Positions 49,055 through 57,895 of a DNA stretch of 58,692 bases are shown piece by piece. The position numbers and the translations under genes were made by a program. Below the pieces are notes generated by a model that did not search any database, was not told the origin of the DNA, and saw only the letters and a program-made list of their open reading frames with translations. How positions within the stretch are numbered: position 1 is the stretch's first letter; each line of letters opens with the position of its first letter. This stretch comes from a virus: positions 1 to 58,692 of the IMG/VR virus record IMGVR_UViG_3300030102_006279; one strand, 5' to 3'.

Positions 49055-50606
49055 GATAAGCTTCGTCCATTTCGCTAATGGTGTCTTTTATTTTTGGTTT
49101 TGGTTTTCTATAACTTACAAACTCAGGCATCTGCACCGACCAAATATTTCTTTTATCAGATTTTGGCACATCAGGATGACCAGTCAAATAATCAGAATGT
49201 ACACACCCTAACATTTTCAAAGCTTGTGATGCACTTTTGAATAGACCATTGTTCTTTTTTGCTAAAAACTTTTCTAAGGTTTCTTTTTTGAAATAGCACA
49301 TGTTTGTTTTAGAATCTATCACAACATAGTTGTCTTTTAATTTATCAAACTTATCTTGTTCTATGTGCGCCTCAAAGAAATCTTTCAGTAATCCATACTT
49401 CTTCTCTTCAACGGTGTCTTTATATAAATGTCTTTTATCTTCTATTGCACTTTCTACTAATCTTTGCATCAGTAAGTCAAATGGGTTTGGACCTTTTCTA
49501 GATGGTTTCAGTTCCATCCAATATATTTGTTCGTATGCAAGTCTAACCTTAAATGACTTTTGATCTTTAATATCTTCAGGAGTTACCGTTATCTCTTTAC
49601 CTTTAAACTTAAAGGTATACTCCATTGTTTTAATACCTTTGACAAAGGTCACATCTTCAAAATCATCAATGATCTCTGGTATTGCCGCACCTATACCAAG
49701 TCGTCTTTGCTGACATAACTCTTTATTGCAAATAGGTTGTAACTCAGGGTGTTTTGGAGGACATTGATAATCATAATTACCCTTATGTACAGACTTACAA
49801 AGATTTATAACTTCGTTCTGCCCTAATGGATTATGAAATATTTGATTGTTTCTTTGTATACCAATCTCTTGTATCTGTTGTATGCTCAATGCAGAATTCT
49901 TTTTACCTTCTAAGACCAAAATATTAAATAAATAATTATTTCTATTGTTACCTGCCCAACCTTCTTGAATGAGTTTTTGAGCACATGGCGGGTAATGTCG
50001 CCACTCTGATTCAAGATCATATTCTTGTACCTTTAAATTATAAAAATCCTCTGGTGCTATTTTCTTCTGTTCTGCAAGTTTTAAAAATCTTCCTACAAGT
50101 AACGCGTTATTGTTATCATCATACGCATGTTCCATGGTGGCTTCTTGATCATTATATGGCATGTTTAACATTTTGTTACATGGAAATACTTCCTGAGCTT
50201 GAAAATATTCATTGTTTATTTTTGATAGAACTTTAGATACTTTTTTTGTATCAGCCCAGTCTGTAAAGAATACAAAAATATGTAATCCACCTGATTTTGA
50301 TTTAACAGCAATTAAAGGGAGATTAAATTTTTTTATAATATCTACATACTTTTTTGATGAGAATGATGTGTAACTGTGTGGGTCAACGTCAATACAACCC
50401 CACAGACATCTACCGTCCAGCTCAGGCTTAAGGCCTATACGGATCTTCCCGTCTAAGTGTTCTTGCCATAACTCTGGTGTCAGTGGTTCGTGTATCGTTT
50501 GATACTCTGTCCCTTTCTTACCCCTCTCGTCGTCCTTGCCGGTGAGCAAGGACTTGAGGTAACGGGTGTTGTCACCCGCAAAAAGTGTAAACAACTTTTC
50601 GTGCAT
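49014..50606 (-). CDS. Archaeo-eukaryotic-type (AEP) primase (530 aa)
   Basis: Contains CIDVD (D73, D75) with a downstream SKSGGLHIFVF (S103, H109) about 30 residues later, the AEP catalytic motifs. The C-terminal half includes a Cys pattern CPPKHPELQPICNKELC that may bind zinc, and an alpha-helical C-terminus. No canonical DnaG-type zinc/TOPRIM. It resembles primase-polymerases found in TOTE-type systems and phages. The primase likely serves the adjacent helicase and polymerase. Confidence 0.82.
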   Translation of the reverse strand: MHEKLFTLFAGDNTRYLKSLLTGKDDERGKKGTEYQTIHEPLTPELWQEHLDGKIRIGLKPELDGRCLWGCIDVDPHSYTSFSSKKYVDIIKKFNLPLIAVKSKSGGLHIFVFFTDWADTKKVSKVLSKINNEYFQAQEVFPCNKMLNMPYNDQEATMEHAYDDNNNALLVGRFLKLAEQKKIAPEDFYNLKVQEYDLESEWRHYPPCAQKLIQEGWAGNNRNNYLFNILVLEGKKNSALSIQQIQEIGIQRNNQIFHNPLGQNEVINLCKSVHKGNYDYQCPPKHPELQPICNKELCQQRRLGIGAAIPEIIDDFEDVTFVKGIKTMEYTFKFKGKEITVTPEDIKDQKSFKVRLAYEQIYWMELKPSRKGPNPFDLLMQRLVESAIEDKRHLYKDTVEEKKYGLLKDFFEAHIEQDKFDKLKDNYVVIDSKTNMCYFKKETLEKFLAKKNNGLFKSASQALKMLGCVHSDYLTGHPDVPKSDKRNIWSVQMPEFVSYRKPKPKIKDTISEMDEAYHDKFRKPENQKST

Positions 50607-50609
50607 GAC

Positions 50610-51431
50610 TTAAAAAACTTCTGTTTCTTTAGCTTCAAGAGACTTTACAGAAGAACCCTCAGGGTTACTACTGGTCATGTCCATCTCTTTAAAAGTTTCA
50701 TGAAGTTTTTTAGCCTTAGAGTAGAGCTCACATTCTTTTTCACTGGTAGTGTCAACAATGCGGTCAAAACTTACTCTGTAGTTATGATATATGTCTCCTG
50801 CTTTTGATTTTTCGGCTTGAGATCCAAAATCATAAATCTGACCAAAACTTGCTGGATTGTATGTGCCAGTCCCACTTGCTTTTGGTGCCCTTTGATTTTT
50901 AATCAAAGTATTCCAAGCATCGGAAACTTTCTTTTTAGATATGGCCATAGTAATTACAGCATGCCCAACTTCATTGTAACCATCATCCAATAAAAGACAG
51001 AAATGATTACCTGTGTTTTCTATAACACGATATGGGTCATCTTTTAAAATATCTTTTGTACCTTGTTTGGTAGTTAGGTGCATGATATTTTGAGTGTGAA
51101 TAATTGGCGCAGGTAATTTTGACTCTGCAGGAGCCTCTCTGGTGCTCCACTCGTTGAATGTATTCAGGTACATAACACAAATAACCTTGATACCTTGATC
51201 GCCCTTGAAGAGTTGTCCAGTTGATTCAATATACAAATCACCAGGCTCTGCATTTGGAATATGTTTATCTGAACCTTTTTTTGTTTCATCACTGCTACTT
51301 TGTAATAGTTTCATGTATGGAACTTTAAGTTCGTCAGATTTAATATTTTCAGTGCCAAGTCCTGCATCTTCTTCAAGATTTACAACATTGGTGCTTACTT
51401 TTGTTTCGTTTTTCTTTGCTACTTTCGTCAT
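50610..51431 (-). CDS. Putative ssDNA-binding/replication accessory protein (273 aa)
   Basis: Pattern VPYMKLLQSSSDETKKGSDKHIPNAEPGDLYI followed by IKVICVMYLNTFNEWSTRE and GYNEVGHAVITMAISKKK belongs to a phage family often annotated as ssDNA-binding or recombination accessory. Contains an OB-like beta-rich centre. C-terminus acidic (SSVKSLEAKETEVF), as in SSB-type proteins. Follows the coiled-coil gene with 3 nt between. Confidence 0.62.
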   Translation of the reverse strand: MTKVAKKNETKVSTNVVNLEEDAGLGTENIKSDELKVPYMKLLQSSSDETKKGSDKHIPNAEPGDLYIESTGQLFKGDQGIKVICVMYLNTFNEWSTREAPAESKLPAPIIHTQNIMHLTTKQGTKDILKDDPYRVIENTGNHFCLLLDDGYNEVGHAVITMAISKKKVSDAWNTLIKNQRAPKASGTGTYNPASFGQIYDFGSQAEKSKAGDIYHNYRVSFDRIVDTTSEKECELYSKAKKLHETFKEMDMTSSNPEGSSVKSLEAKETEVF

Positions 51432-51434
51432 AGT

Positions 51435-51998
51435 TTAGTTCTCCGGTAAAATTAATTTTGTTTGCTTCGCTTGATAAACGCCCAACAACTTAGTGTCCAC
51501 CATGCGACCATTACGAAATTCCTCTCGTACGTATGCGCTTAGTGTATTAGCATGAACGCCTTGTTTTTGCTTGCAGTTAAAGTTTCTTGCCTGTAGATCA
51601 GATACAAAGTTTTGAGCTTCTGCATCTTCACTTGTATCAAAATCCACTGACACCGTGTTTTTAATTAAATGACCAGCGCCGTTTTCACGAAGCCAATTTA
51701 ATGCTTCTTCTTGGTCTGATACTTTAATTCTTGCTGAAATAAAATCACTAACTTTAACACGAGCACCTCCGTACTCTTCTGAACATTTAAAGTCTTCCAT
51801 TCCAGCAGCCTGCATGGCCTCAGGTATTAGTACTTCAGAAAATTCCCTTTCAAGGCTCTTAAGTTCTTTGAGCTTTTTTTCAGTTCCTTCTATATCTTTC
51901 TGAGTTTCTAATAGCCTTTGGCAAAGTTGTCCGATCGCATTAGTTTTTGATGGGTCTACATCTATGCTAATGTTTACGGAGTCTTGTTCTAGGTCCAT
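51435..51998 (-). CDS. Conserved phage protein with N-terminal coiled coil (187 aa)
   Basis: A ~40-residue coiled coil (LCQRLLETQKDIEGTEKKLKEL) is followed by EALNWLRENGAGHLIKNTVSVDF, a globular alpha/beta part, and HANTLSAYVREEFRNGR. This combination recurs upstream of phage SSB-like genes. First gene of the replication operon, 31 nt after the -10 region; AGGAGGG ribosome-binding site. Confidence 0.68.
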   Translation of the reverse strand: MDLEQDSVNISIDVDPSKTNAIGQLCQRLLETQKDIEGTEKKLKELKSLEREFSEVLIPEAMQAAGMEDFKCSEEYGGARVKVSDFISARIKVSDQEEALNWLRENGAGHLIKNTVSVDFDTSEDAEAQNFVSDLQARNFNCKQKQGVHANTLSAYVREEFRNGRMVDTKLLGVYQAKQTKLILPEN

Positions 51999-52028
51999 AA
52001 AACCCTCCTATGTAATTTATGAGATTCT

Positions 52029-52057
52029 AGGATAAATATTGTGCCTTGAATTGTCAA
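52029..52057 (-). promoter_or_regulatory. Early promoter of the replication operon
   Basis: On the minus strand TTGACA (52052-52057), 17 nt, TATCCT (52029-52034). The -35 is perfect and the -10 matches at four of six positions. It drives the operon from 51998. The same -35 box, TTGTCA on the plus strand, could also serve the divergent helicase gene. Confidence 0.7.
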
Positions 52058-52079
52058 CAAAAAAATAATATTATATCAA
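52051..52079 (+). promoter_or_regulatory. Possible divergent promoter for SNF2-type gene
   Basis: TTGTCA on the plus strand (overlapping the leftward -35 region) with TATCAA at 17 nt or TTATAT at 14 nt. AGGAGAA precedes the ATG at 52103. Weak -10, but the region upstream of this gene is the only space for its promoter. Confidence 0.4.
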
Positions 52080-52102
52080 TTAAATTATAGGAGAACTATT
52101 AA

Positions 52103-53521
52103 ATGCAATCAACTTACAGTTTTAAGACTGAACCGTATCAATACCAGCTAGAAGCTTTTGAAGAGGGTAAAGATCGCTTACATTATGCTTATTTTATGGA
52201 AATGGGCACAGGAAAAACAAAAGTGACCATTGATAATTTAGGGCATCTGTACCACACAAATAAAATTAATTTTGCTTTGGTTGTTGCTCCAAACACAGTC
52301 TATCAGAACTGGAAGAGAGAATTAAGTGCTCATTGTTCTGTTGATATATCAGTGTTTACTTATAAAGTTGATAAAATAAAAAACTTTGCATTTGATGAGG
52401 ATAAGTTAAATATTTTTTTAATGAATGTAGAAGCCTTCAGTCATAAATCAGGCAAGACTGTTGCTAACATGCTGTTAGGATCATATGGTCATAAGGGTTG
52501 TATGGTCATTGATGAATCAACTACGATTAAAAACAGGACAGCGATTAGAACAAAAAACATTGTTACTTTAGGCCGTAAGGCAAAGTATAGAAGAATCTTA
52601 ACTGGTTCACCGATAACAAAGAGTCCTCTGGATTTATTTAGTCAAGCAACATTCTTACATGATGACCTTTTAGAATGTAAAAATAATTATTATGTTTTTC
52701 AAAACACTTATTGCATCTTACGAAGAGTTACTAATCCTTCTGGCAGAGATTTTAGTATGCCGGTGGGTTACAAAGATTTAGGTCGTCTTGAAAAAATTGT
52801 AAAATCTTTTTCTTATCGTGTAAGAAAAAAAGATTGTCTTGATTTACCTGATAAAGTTTATCAAAAAAGATTAATACCTTTATCCAAAAAACAAAGAGAT
52901 ATTTATGATCAGCTAAAAGAAAATGCTAGAGTCATTATTGAAGATAAAACTGTGCAATATAACACCAAACTTACAGAGATTATCAAACTGCTGCAAGTAA
53001 CTGCAGGTTTTTTAAAGACTGAAGAAGGTGATATAGAAGAATTCGAAAGTGCCAAGATGAAAGAGCTACTTAATGTGATTGATGAAACAGAAGGTAAGGT
53101 TATTATCTGGGCTAACTGGGTGCACAGCTTAGAGATGATTATTAGAGAACTTAAAAAGAAATATGGTGATGATAGCGTGGTTGCTATTTACGGTGATATA
53201 CCAGAACAGCAAAGAGAAGAAGCAGTTTTAGATTTTCAATCAAATAAGAAAGTAAGATTTTTTGTAAGTAACCCACAAACAGGAGGTTATGGTTTGACAT
53301 TGACTGAGGCAAACACTGTAATTTATTTTAGTAACAATTATGATTTAGAACAACGACAGCAGTCTGAAGACAGAGCACACCGTATTGGTCAAAATAATAA
53401 AGTTTTATATATTGATCTTGTTGCAGAAAAAACAGTAGATGAATCTGTAATCAGAGCGTTAAATCAAAAAATTAAGCTTAGCGCTGAGACTTTGGGTGAG
53501 GAGGTCCTTGCATTTTTATGA
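52103..53521 (+). CDS. SNF2-type helicase/ATPase (472 aa)
   Basis: Walker A MEMGTGKTKVT near residues 32-42, motif II VIDESTTIKN (DEAH-box variant), motif III ILTGSPITKSPLDLF, and C-terminal motif V NPQTGGYGLTLTEAN and VI QQSEDRAHRIGQ. About the size of a phage-type minimal SNF2 ATPase, without extra domains. It may remodel DNA-protein complexes, or participate in replication or anti-restriction. Followed by a methyltransferase-like gene with a 4-bp ATGA overlap. Confidence 0.88.
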   Translation: MQSTYSFKTEPYQYQLEAFEEGKDRLHYAYFMEMGTGKTKVTIDNLGHLYHTNKINFALVVAPNTVYQNWKRELSAHCSVDISVFTYKVDKIKNFAFDEDKLNIFLMNVEAFSHKSGKTVANMLLGSYGHKGCMVIDESTTIKNRTAIRTKNIVTLGRKAKYRRILTGSPITKSPLDLFSQATFLHDDLLECKNNYYVFQNTYCILRRVTNPSGRDFSMPVGYKDLGRLEKIVKSFSYRVRKKDCLDLPDKVYQKRLIPLSKKQRDIYDQLKENARVIIEDKTVQYNTKLTEIIKLLQVTAGFLKTEEGDIEEFESAKMKELLNVIDETEGKVIIWANWVHSLEMIIRELKKKYGDDSVVAIYGDIPEQQREEAVLDFQSNKKVRFFVSNPQTGGYGLTLTEANTVIYFSNNYDLEQRQQSEDRAHRIGQNNKVLYIDLVAEKTVDESVIRALNQKIKLSAETLGEEVLAFL

Positions 53522-53973
53522 GAATAGATAGAATTTGGGCTATGCCCTCACACAAAACATTTACGATTAAACCCATAAAAGAGTTGATTCAAGATGAGAT
53601 AGGGGAAGATTATTTAGATCCTTTTCCTTATCCATATGAACAGGATGCAATAGATTACCTTAAAACAATACCTGATTTGTCAGAGGATTATTGTGTTTTT
53701 GATCCACCTTACTCACAACGACAGCTTAAAGAGATGTACCATTCTAATGGTATATCCTTAGAGCATCCAATGAACAATAGCTATTGGGCAAAATGTAGAA
53801 AAGAGATAGGTAGGATCATAAGACCAGGTGGCAAAGTAATATCTTTTGGTTGGAATAGCTCTGGTATAGGAAAAAAGTATAGCTTTGAAATTAGTCGTAT
53901 ATTATTAGTTGCGCATGGAAGTCAACATAATGACACCATATGCACAGTAGAAGTTAAACAGGGTTTATTTTAA
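53518..53973 (+). CDS. DPPY-type methyltransferase-like protein (151 aa)
   Basis: DYCVFDPPYSQRQLKEMY has the catalytic DPPY motif of N6-adenine/N4-cytosine methyltransferases, and RPGGKVISFGW follows as in the AdoMet fold. The protein is short and has no clear FxGxG AdoMet-binding loop at the N-terminus; a DPFPYP stretch may be a partial equivalent. It could be a minimal phage enzyme or an inactive form. ATG overlaps the SNF2-type stop. Tail end overlaps the convergent nuclease gene by 20 bp. Confidence 0.62.
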   Translation: MRIDRIWAMPSHKTFTIKPIKELIQDEIGEDYLDPFPYPYEQDAIDYLKTIPDLSEDYCVFDPPYSQRQLKEMYHSNGISLEHPMNNSYWAKCRKEIGRIIRPGGKVISFGWNSSGIGKKYSFEISRILLVAHGSQHNDTICTVEVKQGLF

Positions 53974-54670
53974 AATAATCATCAACTTTTTTTAACCATA
54001 AGTCCTCATACTTTTTTAGCATGTTTTTATCCATAAAAAATTCTTGAAAATACAAATCTTTGGTGCAAATAAGAACAACACCTTGTTCGATACTTCCATA
54101 CTGTTTTTTATGAGCTAGACTGTACGCTCCTATTTGATAAAAATAATCTTCTATCCATTCTTTTCTTTTTGGTTTATTACTTTGTTTAAAATCACCAATG
54201 GTGGGTCTATCTTTGTACCGACAAATTAAATCAGCTGAACCTGCCCAGCGATCTTCATAGGCTAAACTTACTTCAGTTCCATAAACTTCAGATAAGTCAC
54301 CTAAGTTATTAACAATGGTATGCGCCATCATTCTAGGTAGGTGTCCGCTTTTTCTTAAATTTAAATAGCCAACCCCATTCATATACTGTTCAAGAACATA
54401 GTGCATTTCAGTTCCTCTCGTAGCCGCCTGGGTCGTGATGCGTTGAGCCTCTTGATGTCCGATCCTATTTCTCCACTTATCTAAAGCTTGTTTTTTCTCT
54501 TCAGATTGTGTGCCAGATAAAATGGTTGTTACACTTGGAACTTTATTACCGTCTACATTGTAGGTTCGTGGCCCGTCAGTGTCATTACGGGTGTAGTGCC
54601 TATAATCGTAAGGGCGTGTTTTTTTAAAACCAGTTATCGTAAAACTATTTTCATTTTTAATTATTTTCAT
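53954..54670 (-). CDS. RecB-like PD-(D/E)xK exonuclease (238 aa)
   Basis: VPSVTTILSGT, ATRGTEMHYVLEQYM and the core AGSADLICRYKDRPTIGDFKQSN (D...D-x-K) followed by YFYQIGAYSLAHK reproduce the RecB/Cas4/MGME-type nuclease order. The catalytic Asp and Lys are present. Functions in recombination, end processing or degrading host DNA. Coupled by 14 bp with the UDP-glucose-dehydrogenase-like gene. Confidence 0.82.
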   Translation of the reverse strand: MKIIKNENSFTITGFKKTRPYDYRHYTRNDTDGPRTYNVDGNKVPSVTTILSGTQSEEKKQALDKWRNRIGHQEAQRITTQAATRGTEMHYVLEQYMNGVGYLNLRKSGHLPRMMAHTIVNNLGDLSEVYGTEVSLAYEDRWAGSADLICRYKDRPTIGDFKQSNKPKRKEWIEDYFYQIGAYSLAHKKQYGSIEQGVVLICTKDLYFQEFFMDKNMLKKYEDLWLKKVDDYFKINPV

Positions 54671-55409
54671 TACGAATTTTATTATTATACTTGATAACAG
54701 AGTTTATTATATTTAAGTCTAAGCCATAATACAAAGCGGATAAATATAAAGCAGCGATATCTTTAGGTAGACACTCGCCACCAAAACCACGCTCATCAGA
54801 TACATAGCTATGACTCGGCCCAATACGAGGATCTGCGGTTACATGTTTTCTAATGTTATCAAAATTTAAACCAGATACATGGCAGTAATCATATAGTTGA
54901 TTGAAAAAAGCAACCTTAGTTGCAAGAAAAGCATTTCTAAAATATTTAATCGTAATTAAATCTTTGGGGTCAGTTTCTATAATATGTGGGCAATTTAGAA
55001 AAACTTCTTTGAATATTTTAGTCCAAAATTTTACTTCTTTACCACCAAGCATTATAACTGTTTGCTCTCTTAAATCTTCTAAAGCATTATCCGATCTTAA
55101 AAATTCAGGTGAAAAAGCAATCTTTCTATCAAATCTATCGTTAATGTAAGACCAGCCCTGTAAAGATATAGTGCTTTTAATCAAGATAGGTACATCTGGA
55201 CAGTCTTTAAGAACTTCTGTGACATGTATCATGTTACAAGCGCCGGCTAGTCCTTTTGGTGTAGGCACACAAACAATCACTGCATCAATGGTGTCGTCAA
55301 ATTTTCTGTCATAATGCTTAGGGTCTATAATGACAACTTCATGAAAATTTTGAAATAAAGCAGCATGTGCTCTACCGACAACTCCGTAACCTGCTATGGC
55401 TATCCTCAT
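54657..55409 (-). CDS. Truncated UDP-glucose/GDP-mannose dehydrogenase-like protein (250 aa)
   Basis: ATG at 55409 overlaps the upstream stop as ATGA. Rossmann motif IAGYGVVGRAHAALF, VCVPTPKG, KSTI, FSPEFLR and the catalytic-Cys stretch GFGGECLPKD are all present. The usual ~390-450-residue enzyme continues into a C-terminal UDP-binding domain. This one ends soon after the Cys region, so that domain is missing. May act with host enzyme subunits or on a different substrate. A sugar-nucleotide oxidation role is inferred. Confidence 0.8.
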   Translation of the reverse strand: MRIAIAGYGVVGRAHAALFQNFHEVVIIDPKHYDRKFDDTIDAVIVCVPTPKGLAGACNMIHVTEVLKDCPDVPILIKSTISLQGWSYINDRFDRKIAFSPEFLRSDNALEDLREQTVIMLGGKEVKFWTKIFKEVFLNCPHIIETDPKDLITIKYFRNAFLATKVAFFNQLYDYCHVSGLNFDNIRKHVTADPRIGPSHSYVSDERGFGGECLPKDIAALYLSALYYGLDLNIINSVIKYNNKIRNENN

Positions 55410-56230
55410 AGTCCACACATTCCTTCACATTCTTGATCCATGTTCTCGTCTTCAAATAAATCTAAATTAGGTTGCCCTCTTTCTGCACCTGTCCTTAAAT
55501 CTACATCTTGCATGGGTACACAAGACTTATGTAAAAAAACTTGATCATCGTTTTTCGTGCCAACTCTTATGGCATTGTCAAAATCAATAACACTCTGCCA
55601 TTCATCAGGATAGTTATCCCTTAAATTCTGCCACTCTTTGTTAGTTTTATAAGGACAAAAAGTGCATGCGCTTCTTGGCGGTGTTTTGCTATAATTTTTT
55701 TCAAACCAATCAATACAGCTTTGACGACTCATATTTTTTTCAACTAATGGATATTTATTTTCAATCCATTTGATTTGATTTTCTTTCATTCTACCTTGTT
55801 CGTCAGTGGATATGCCCATCCACAATTCAACATGAGTTCCTTTTTTTCTTTTTTCACCTTTTGCAAGTCCTAACATTTTTCTAATTTGTTGGTGCACAGG
55901 TTGTATTTTATAGTTTGAAGTGCATTGTCTTTTTAACAAACCTTTTTTACCTGTGGTTCCTGATACGGTGAAAACAGGTATGGTAAGAAAGTTCCAACGG
56001 CCTCTGCCATGTGCTGAGTCTATGGTATCTTGTCTTAGATCACCGTAACTAACGATGTGTATTGGGTAGGATACTTGTGTTTGCAGCCATTCAAACCACT
56101 CATAAACTTCTTGTGGCTCTGCTTTAGTATCTGCAAAGATAGCAGCGTCTACCATAGGTAGCTCACCTTTTTCTATCATTAAAGCTAAGGCACTACTTTG
56201 TACACCAGCGCCCAGTGATAATATTTTCAT
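55406..56230 (-). CDS. PAPS reductase-like PP-loop protein (274 aa)
   Basis: PP-loop SLGAGVQSSALAL at residues 5-17, then AIFADTKAEPQEVYEWFEWL and the Cys-containing KRQCTSNYKIQPV and SACTFCPYKTNKEW. C-terminus CEGMCGL adds Cys. This is a phage family related to phosphoadenosine phosphosulfate reductase and to DndC-like thiolation ATPases. The exact chemistry is unknown; possible DNA or RNA thiolation or sulfur metabolism. ATGA overlap with the next gene. Confidence 0.8.
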   Translation of the reverse strand: MKILSLGAGVQSSALALMIEKGELPMVDAAIFADTKAEPQEVYEWFEWLQTQVSYPIHIVSYGDLRQDTIDSAHGRGRWNFLTIPVFTVSGTTGKKGLLKRQCTSNYKIQPVHQQIRKMLGLAKGEKRKKGTHVELWMGISTDEQGRMKENQIKWIENKYPLVEKNMSRQSCIDWFEKNYSKTPPRSACTFCPYKTNKEWQNLRDNYPDEWQSVIDFDNAIRVGTKNDDQVFLHKSCVPMQDVDLRTGAERGQPNLDLFEDENMDQECEGMCGL

Positions 56231-56562
56231 TATTGATTTAACGGATTTCCTTTATTTATTATATCGTATAATTTTTGAAATTCTTTTTCTGCCCACATAG
56301 ACACATTGTGCTCTACGTTTTCAATATCCGTTTTTAGGCTTTCATCCTTGATCTTTAAATTTTTGTTCTCTGCTTCAAGTGTAGCTATTCTTTCTTGAAG
56401 TGCAGAGGTATCAGTTTCTTTAACATTACTAACGGCTTCCTCGGTAACTTGAAGCCTCGTATTGATATCGCTGACCCACCACACTATCCCCCCAGCCGCT
56501 GGTATCACCGATAATACTATCGATAGAAGCACCGCTGGTGATAAAGTCAATGTCTTGTTCAT
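56230..56562 (-). CDS. Small membrane protein with coiled coil (110 aa)
   Basis: N-terminal hydrophobic segment SPAVLLSIVLSVIPAAGGIVWWV, then a coiled coil (LQERIATLEAENKNLKIKDESLKTDIENVE). The layout resembles inner-membrane spanins and other phage TM/coiled-coil proteins. Its start lies 134 nt inside the end of the 488-aa exported protein in a different frame, an unusually long overlap. Confidence 0.68.
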   Translation of the reverse strand: MNKTLTLSPAVLLSIVLSVIPAAGGIVWWVSDINTRLQVTEEAVSNVKETDTSALQERIATLEAENKNLKIKDESLKTDIENVEHNVSMWAEKEFQKLYDIINKGNPLNQ

Positions 56563-57895
56563 AAATAGGCTCCTGTATTAAAGAAATTGTTTCTACTATT
56601 TTAATCGTTTCTTGTATCTTTTGTAAATAGATAGTTGGCAACATTATTTGCTCAATCCCTGAATTTTTCTTAACAGTCCCAGAATCTTTAGATTTAGATT
56701 GTTTAGGCTTCTGTTCAGCCTTAGTTTTAGGCTCATTTTTTGATTCTGCAACCTCTGTTTCTTGTTCAGACTCGGACTTTTCCTCTTTTTCATCGGATTC
56801 TTCTTTTTGCTCTTCCGTATCTTCGGATTCTGCAACTTCTGTTTCTTCGCTAGTGCTTTCATTTGACTCTGTTGTTTCTGCCTCAACTTCTCCTTCTGGC
56901 TCTCCGACATCGTCGATGCTTGCGATTTCTTCGATTTCGGTGATTTCTTCGACTTCGACAACTTCTTCAATTTCGAGGACGGTGTCTTCAATGACGATGG
57001 GCTCTTCGATTTCAATGGTTGGCTCGATGACGATTTCTTCGGTGGTAATTTCATTTGTTTCCTCCTGCATAGTTTGTTCCTGTATTTCAGGTATAGGTTC
57101 AATGACAGCCACAGTTTGCACTGATATCTCCATATTCATGTCTGTTGGTATATCTAAAATAACGTCTGTAATAAGTTCAGTGGATAGATCTAAACCTTCA
57201 ATCAAAGTAATTTCTTCAACCTCTTCAACTATGTCAATAACCTCCACTATGTCCTCAACCTGTGGTAACGAAATTTGTGGCTCAGGTGTGGGTATGACAG
57301 TTTCACTAATAGTTAGATTTAAATTAATGTTGTCTACAATTGGCGCATACCAACCACTCCAATCACCGGTGTCAATACCTGTAATACTAAAATCAATACT
57401 GGTGTTATCCGTGGTCCATGAGTCGAGGGTCTGAGTGGAAAGACTATAGTCTTGCGTGCCATCGTTGTAATCTAGAGTTTGTTCTAGGATCAAGGTCTCT
57501 GTATTAGTGCCATCATAGAGTTCTATGACTGCTTGTACTTTGTCATAGTCTGTGCCTTGACTACACCAAGTGCTGCTATTGGCTTCATTGTTACAACCTA
57601 AAGCAGTAAACGACACATTGATATTGTTAATGTCGTAGCCTTCTTGTAAGTTCGTAATTGTCTGTGAAATGGTTTTACCCAAGTCAGATGACCAACGCAC
57701 TGACTTACATAGACCAGAAGCATCAGTACCACCTGCATAGCAACTATTGTCATGTTTAATTTTAGTTGAGTCTTCTACTGTCCAATCGTTAAGTTGGTTA
57801 GAAAAGTTACCGTTACTTAACAGGTTGTCCGTATTTTCTGCCCACGCTGAACACATCAGCATCAGACCAAGACTTATTGATAGTGCCGTCTTCAT
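56429..57895 (-). CDS. Exported protein with Ca/sugar-binding-like domain and acidic repeat (488 aa)
   Basis: Sec-type signal MKTALSISLGLMLMCSAWA. Residues ~20-195 resemble a jelly-roll carbohydrate-binding domain (NLLSNGNFSNQLNDW). Residues ~220-400 are Glu/Val/Ile/Thr-rich degenerate repeats (EEVVEVEEITEIEEIASIDD, ESNESTSEETEVAESED). A C-terminal Gly/Ser part follows. The 3' end overlaps the TM/coiled-coil gene by 134 bp and the 5' end overlaps the 168-aa gene by 83 bp. Role unknown; secreted, virion-surface or lysis-related. Confidence 0.72.
   Translation of the reverse strand: MKTALSISLGLMLMCSAWAENTDNLLSNGNFSNQLNDWTVEDSTKIKHDNSCYAGGTDASGLCKSVRWSSDLGKTISQTITNLQEGYDINNINVSFTALGCNNEANSSTWCSQGTDYDKVQAVIELYDGTNTETLILEQTLDYNDGTQDYSLSTQTLDSWTTDNTSIDFSITGIDTGDWSGWYAPIVDNINLNLTISETVIPTPEPQISLPQVEDIVEVIDIVEEVEEITLIEGLDLSTELITDVILDIPTDMNMEISVQTVAVIEPIPEIQEQTMQEETNEITTEEIVIEPTIEIEEPIVIEDTVLEIEEVVEVEEITEIEEIASIDDVGEPEGEVEAETTESNESTSEETEVAESEDTEEQKEESDEKEEKSESEQETEVAESKNEPKTKAEQKPKQSKSKDSGTVKKNSGIEQIMLPTIYLQKIQETIKIVETISLIQEPIYEQDIDFITSGASIDSIIGDTSGWGDSVVGQRYQYEASSYRGSR

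Noticed and set aside
56644-57102. 152-codon minus-strand frame inside the exported-protein gene, Lys/Ser-rich
   Set aside because: Shadow frame of the Glu/Ser-rich repeats in the 488-aa gene, which has a signal peptide and coupling.
57443-57456. 14-bp palindrome AAGACTATAGTCTT
   Set aside because: Inside the coding sequence of the exported protein; a palindrome of this size is expected a few times in a genome of this length.
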